Positions 12,445-13,157 of a stretch of 13,157 nucleotides of DNA are shown one piece after another (position 1 is the stretch's first letter; every line of letters starts with the position of its first letter). Source of the stretch: Burkholderiales bacterium. GTDB taxonomy: Bacteria > Pseudomonadota > Gammaproteobacteria > Burkholderiales > SG8-39. Below the pieces are notes generated by a model, which had not been told where the DNA came from, made no database searches, and saw only the letters and a list, made by a program, of their open reading frames with translations. A program made the translations under genes and the position numbers. The stretch is from the NCBI GenBank assembly GCA_017880745.1, contig JADGRR010000032.1:1-13157 (forward strand), written 5' to 3'.

Positions 12445-13157
12445 ATGCTGGTACGAGTTCTCGGTTCCGCCGCCGGCGGCGGCTTTCCGCAATGGAATTG
12501 CAATTGCCCGAACTGTGCCGGCCTGCGGGCCGGTACCCTGCGCGCCACGGCACGCACCCAGTCGTCGATCGCGGTCAGCGCCGATGGCACGCGTTGGGTC
12601 CTGTTCAACGCCTCGCCCGACATCCTGCAGCAAATCAAGGCCTCACCCTTCCTCCAGCCCAATCGCGCGGTGCGCGACACCGGCATCGTCGCGGTGGCGC
12701 TGATCGACGCGCAAATCGACCACACCACGGGCCTGCTCATGCTGCGCGAGGGGAAGCCGCTTGAGATCTACTGCACGGACATGGTGCGCCAGGACCTCAC
12801 GACCGGAAATCCGCTGTTCAACATCCTCGGCCATTACTGCGGCGTGAATTGGCATCAGGTGCAAACCGACGGCAGCAGCTTTACCGTCCCCGGCGCGGCA
12901 GGGCTGCGCTTTAGCGCAATGTCGCTAAAGAGCAAGGCTCCGCCCTATTCTCCGCATCGCAATGATCCGCATGACGGCGACAATATCGGGGTGGTGATCG
13001 AGGACATGCACTCCGGCCGCAAGCTTTTCTATGCCCCTGGCCTCGCCGCAATCGAGCCTCACCTGGTGCCGCACATCGAGGCCGCCGACTGCCTGCTGGT
13101 CGATGGCACCTTCTGGACCGACGACGAAATGGTGAGCCTCGGCATTTCCAGTAAACG
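12445..13157 (+). CDS. pqqB: Pyrroloquinoline quinone biosynthesis protein PqqB, 5' part, runs off right edge
   Basis: 237 codons are visible of an expected roughly 300. The protein begins MLVRVLGSAAGGGFPQWNCN; the CNCPNC cysteine cluster (Cys19, Cys21, Cys24) and the metallo-beta-lactamase-like fold elements (IDAQIDHTTGLL, FNILGHYCGVNW) are typical of PqqB. FYAPGLAAIEP, DCLLVDGTFW and DDEMVSLGIS follow. PqqB acts in PQQ formation from the PqqA peptide and is reported to hydroxylate the tyrosine of the Glu-Tyr-derived intermediate; PQQ serves periplasmic alcohol or glucose dehydrogenases. No strong ribosome binding site is seen before the ATG. No pqqA is found in the 184 bases upstream; pqqC, pqqD and pqqE would lie beyond the edge. 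Confidence 0.95.
   Translation, partial: MLVRVLGSAAGGGFPQWNCNCPNCAGLRAGTLRATARTQSSIAVSADGTRWVLFNASPDILQQIKASPFLQPNRAVRDTGIVAVALIDAQIDHTTGLLMLREGKPLEIYCTDMVRQDLTTGNPLFNILGHYCGVNWHQVQTDGSSFTVPGAAGLRFSAMSLKSKAPPYSPHRNDPHDGDNIGVVIEDMHSGRKLFYAPGLAAIEPHLVPHIEAADCLLVDGTFWTDDEMVSLGISSK

Overview
This window looks like a chromosomal piece of a high-GC betaproteobacterium, probably of the order Burkholderiales. The support is a solitary Bug-type (TctC-like) periplasmic solute-binding protein, a cytochrome c5-like protein, a DUF4124 protein, queD/queE, pqqB and two SDR dehydrogenases, together with strongly GC-biased third positions. The taxonomic call is inference from gene content. There is no rRNA, tRNA, CRISPR array or complete insertion sequence.

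Left part (1-4300). The N-terminal 415 residues of an NDP-forming acyl-CoA synthetase run off the left edge on the minus strand. It is divergent from a small periplasmic cytochrome c. A 1.2-kb AT-richer stretch follows (about 1956-3130) with no recognisable large gene. It holds a 66-codon membrane ORF next to a 27-codon Trp-rich ORF, a tandem repeat and strong hairpins, and may be a decayed or acquired segment. Next come tatA-tatB without tatC, then a small RcsF-like lipoprotein.

Middle part (4450-5935). A minus-strand DUF4124 protein carries a coiled coil, a Pro/Tyr-rich linker and seven-residue tandem repeats encoded by 21-bp DNA repeats. A lone type IV pilin is transcribed divergently from it.

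Right part (6010-12260). A co-directional run starts with a Bug solute-binding protein, an M20 metallopeptidase and a DUF1932-type NAD(P)-dependent dehydrogenase. This suggests import, hydrolysis and oxidation of an unknown, possibly amide-bearing, organic acid. The overlapping 7-deazaguanine genes queE-queD follow. Then come two SDR genes: one with a canonical active site, and one in which every residue of the catalytic Asn-Ser-Tyr-Lys tetrad is replaced.

Right edge (12260-13157). The 5' three quarters of pqqB are present, with no pqqA upstream. Instead the gap carries an apparent antisense relic of an outer-membrane beta-barrel C-terminus, resembling a TonB-dependent receptor.

The most unusual observations are the SDR with the replaced tetrad, the orphan tatAB pair beside a gene-poor low-GC island, the receptor relic in place of pqqA, and the 21-bp repeat array in the DUF4124 gene. 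No complete, clearly new multi-gene system is evident. All functions are read from motifs; no database search was possible.
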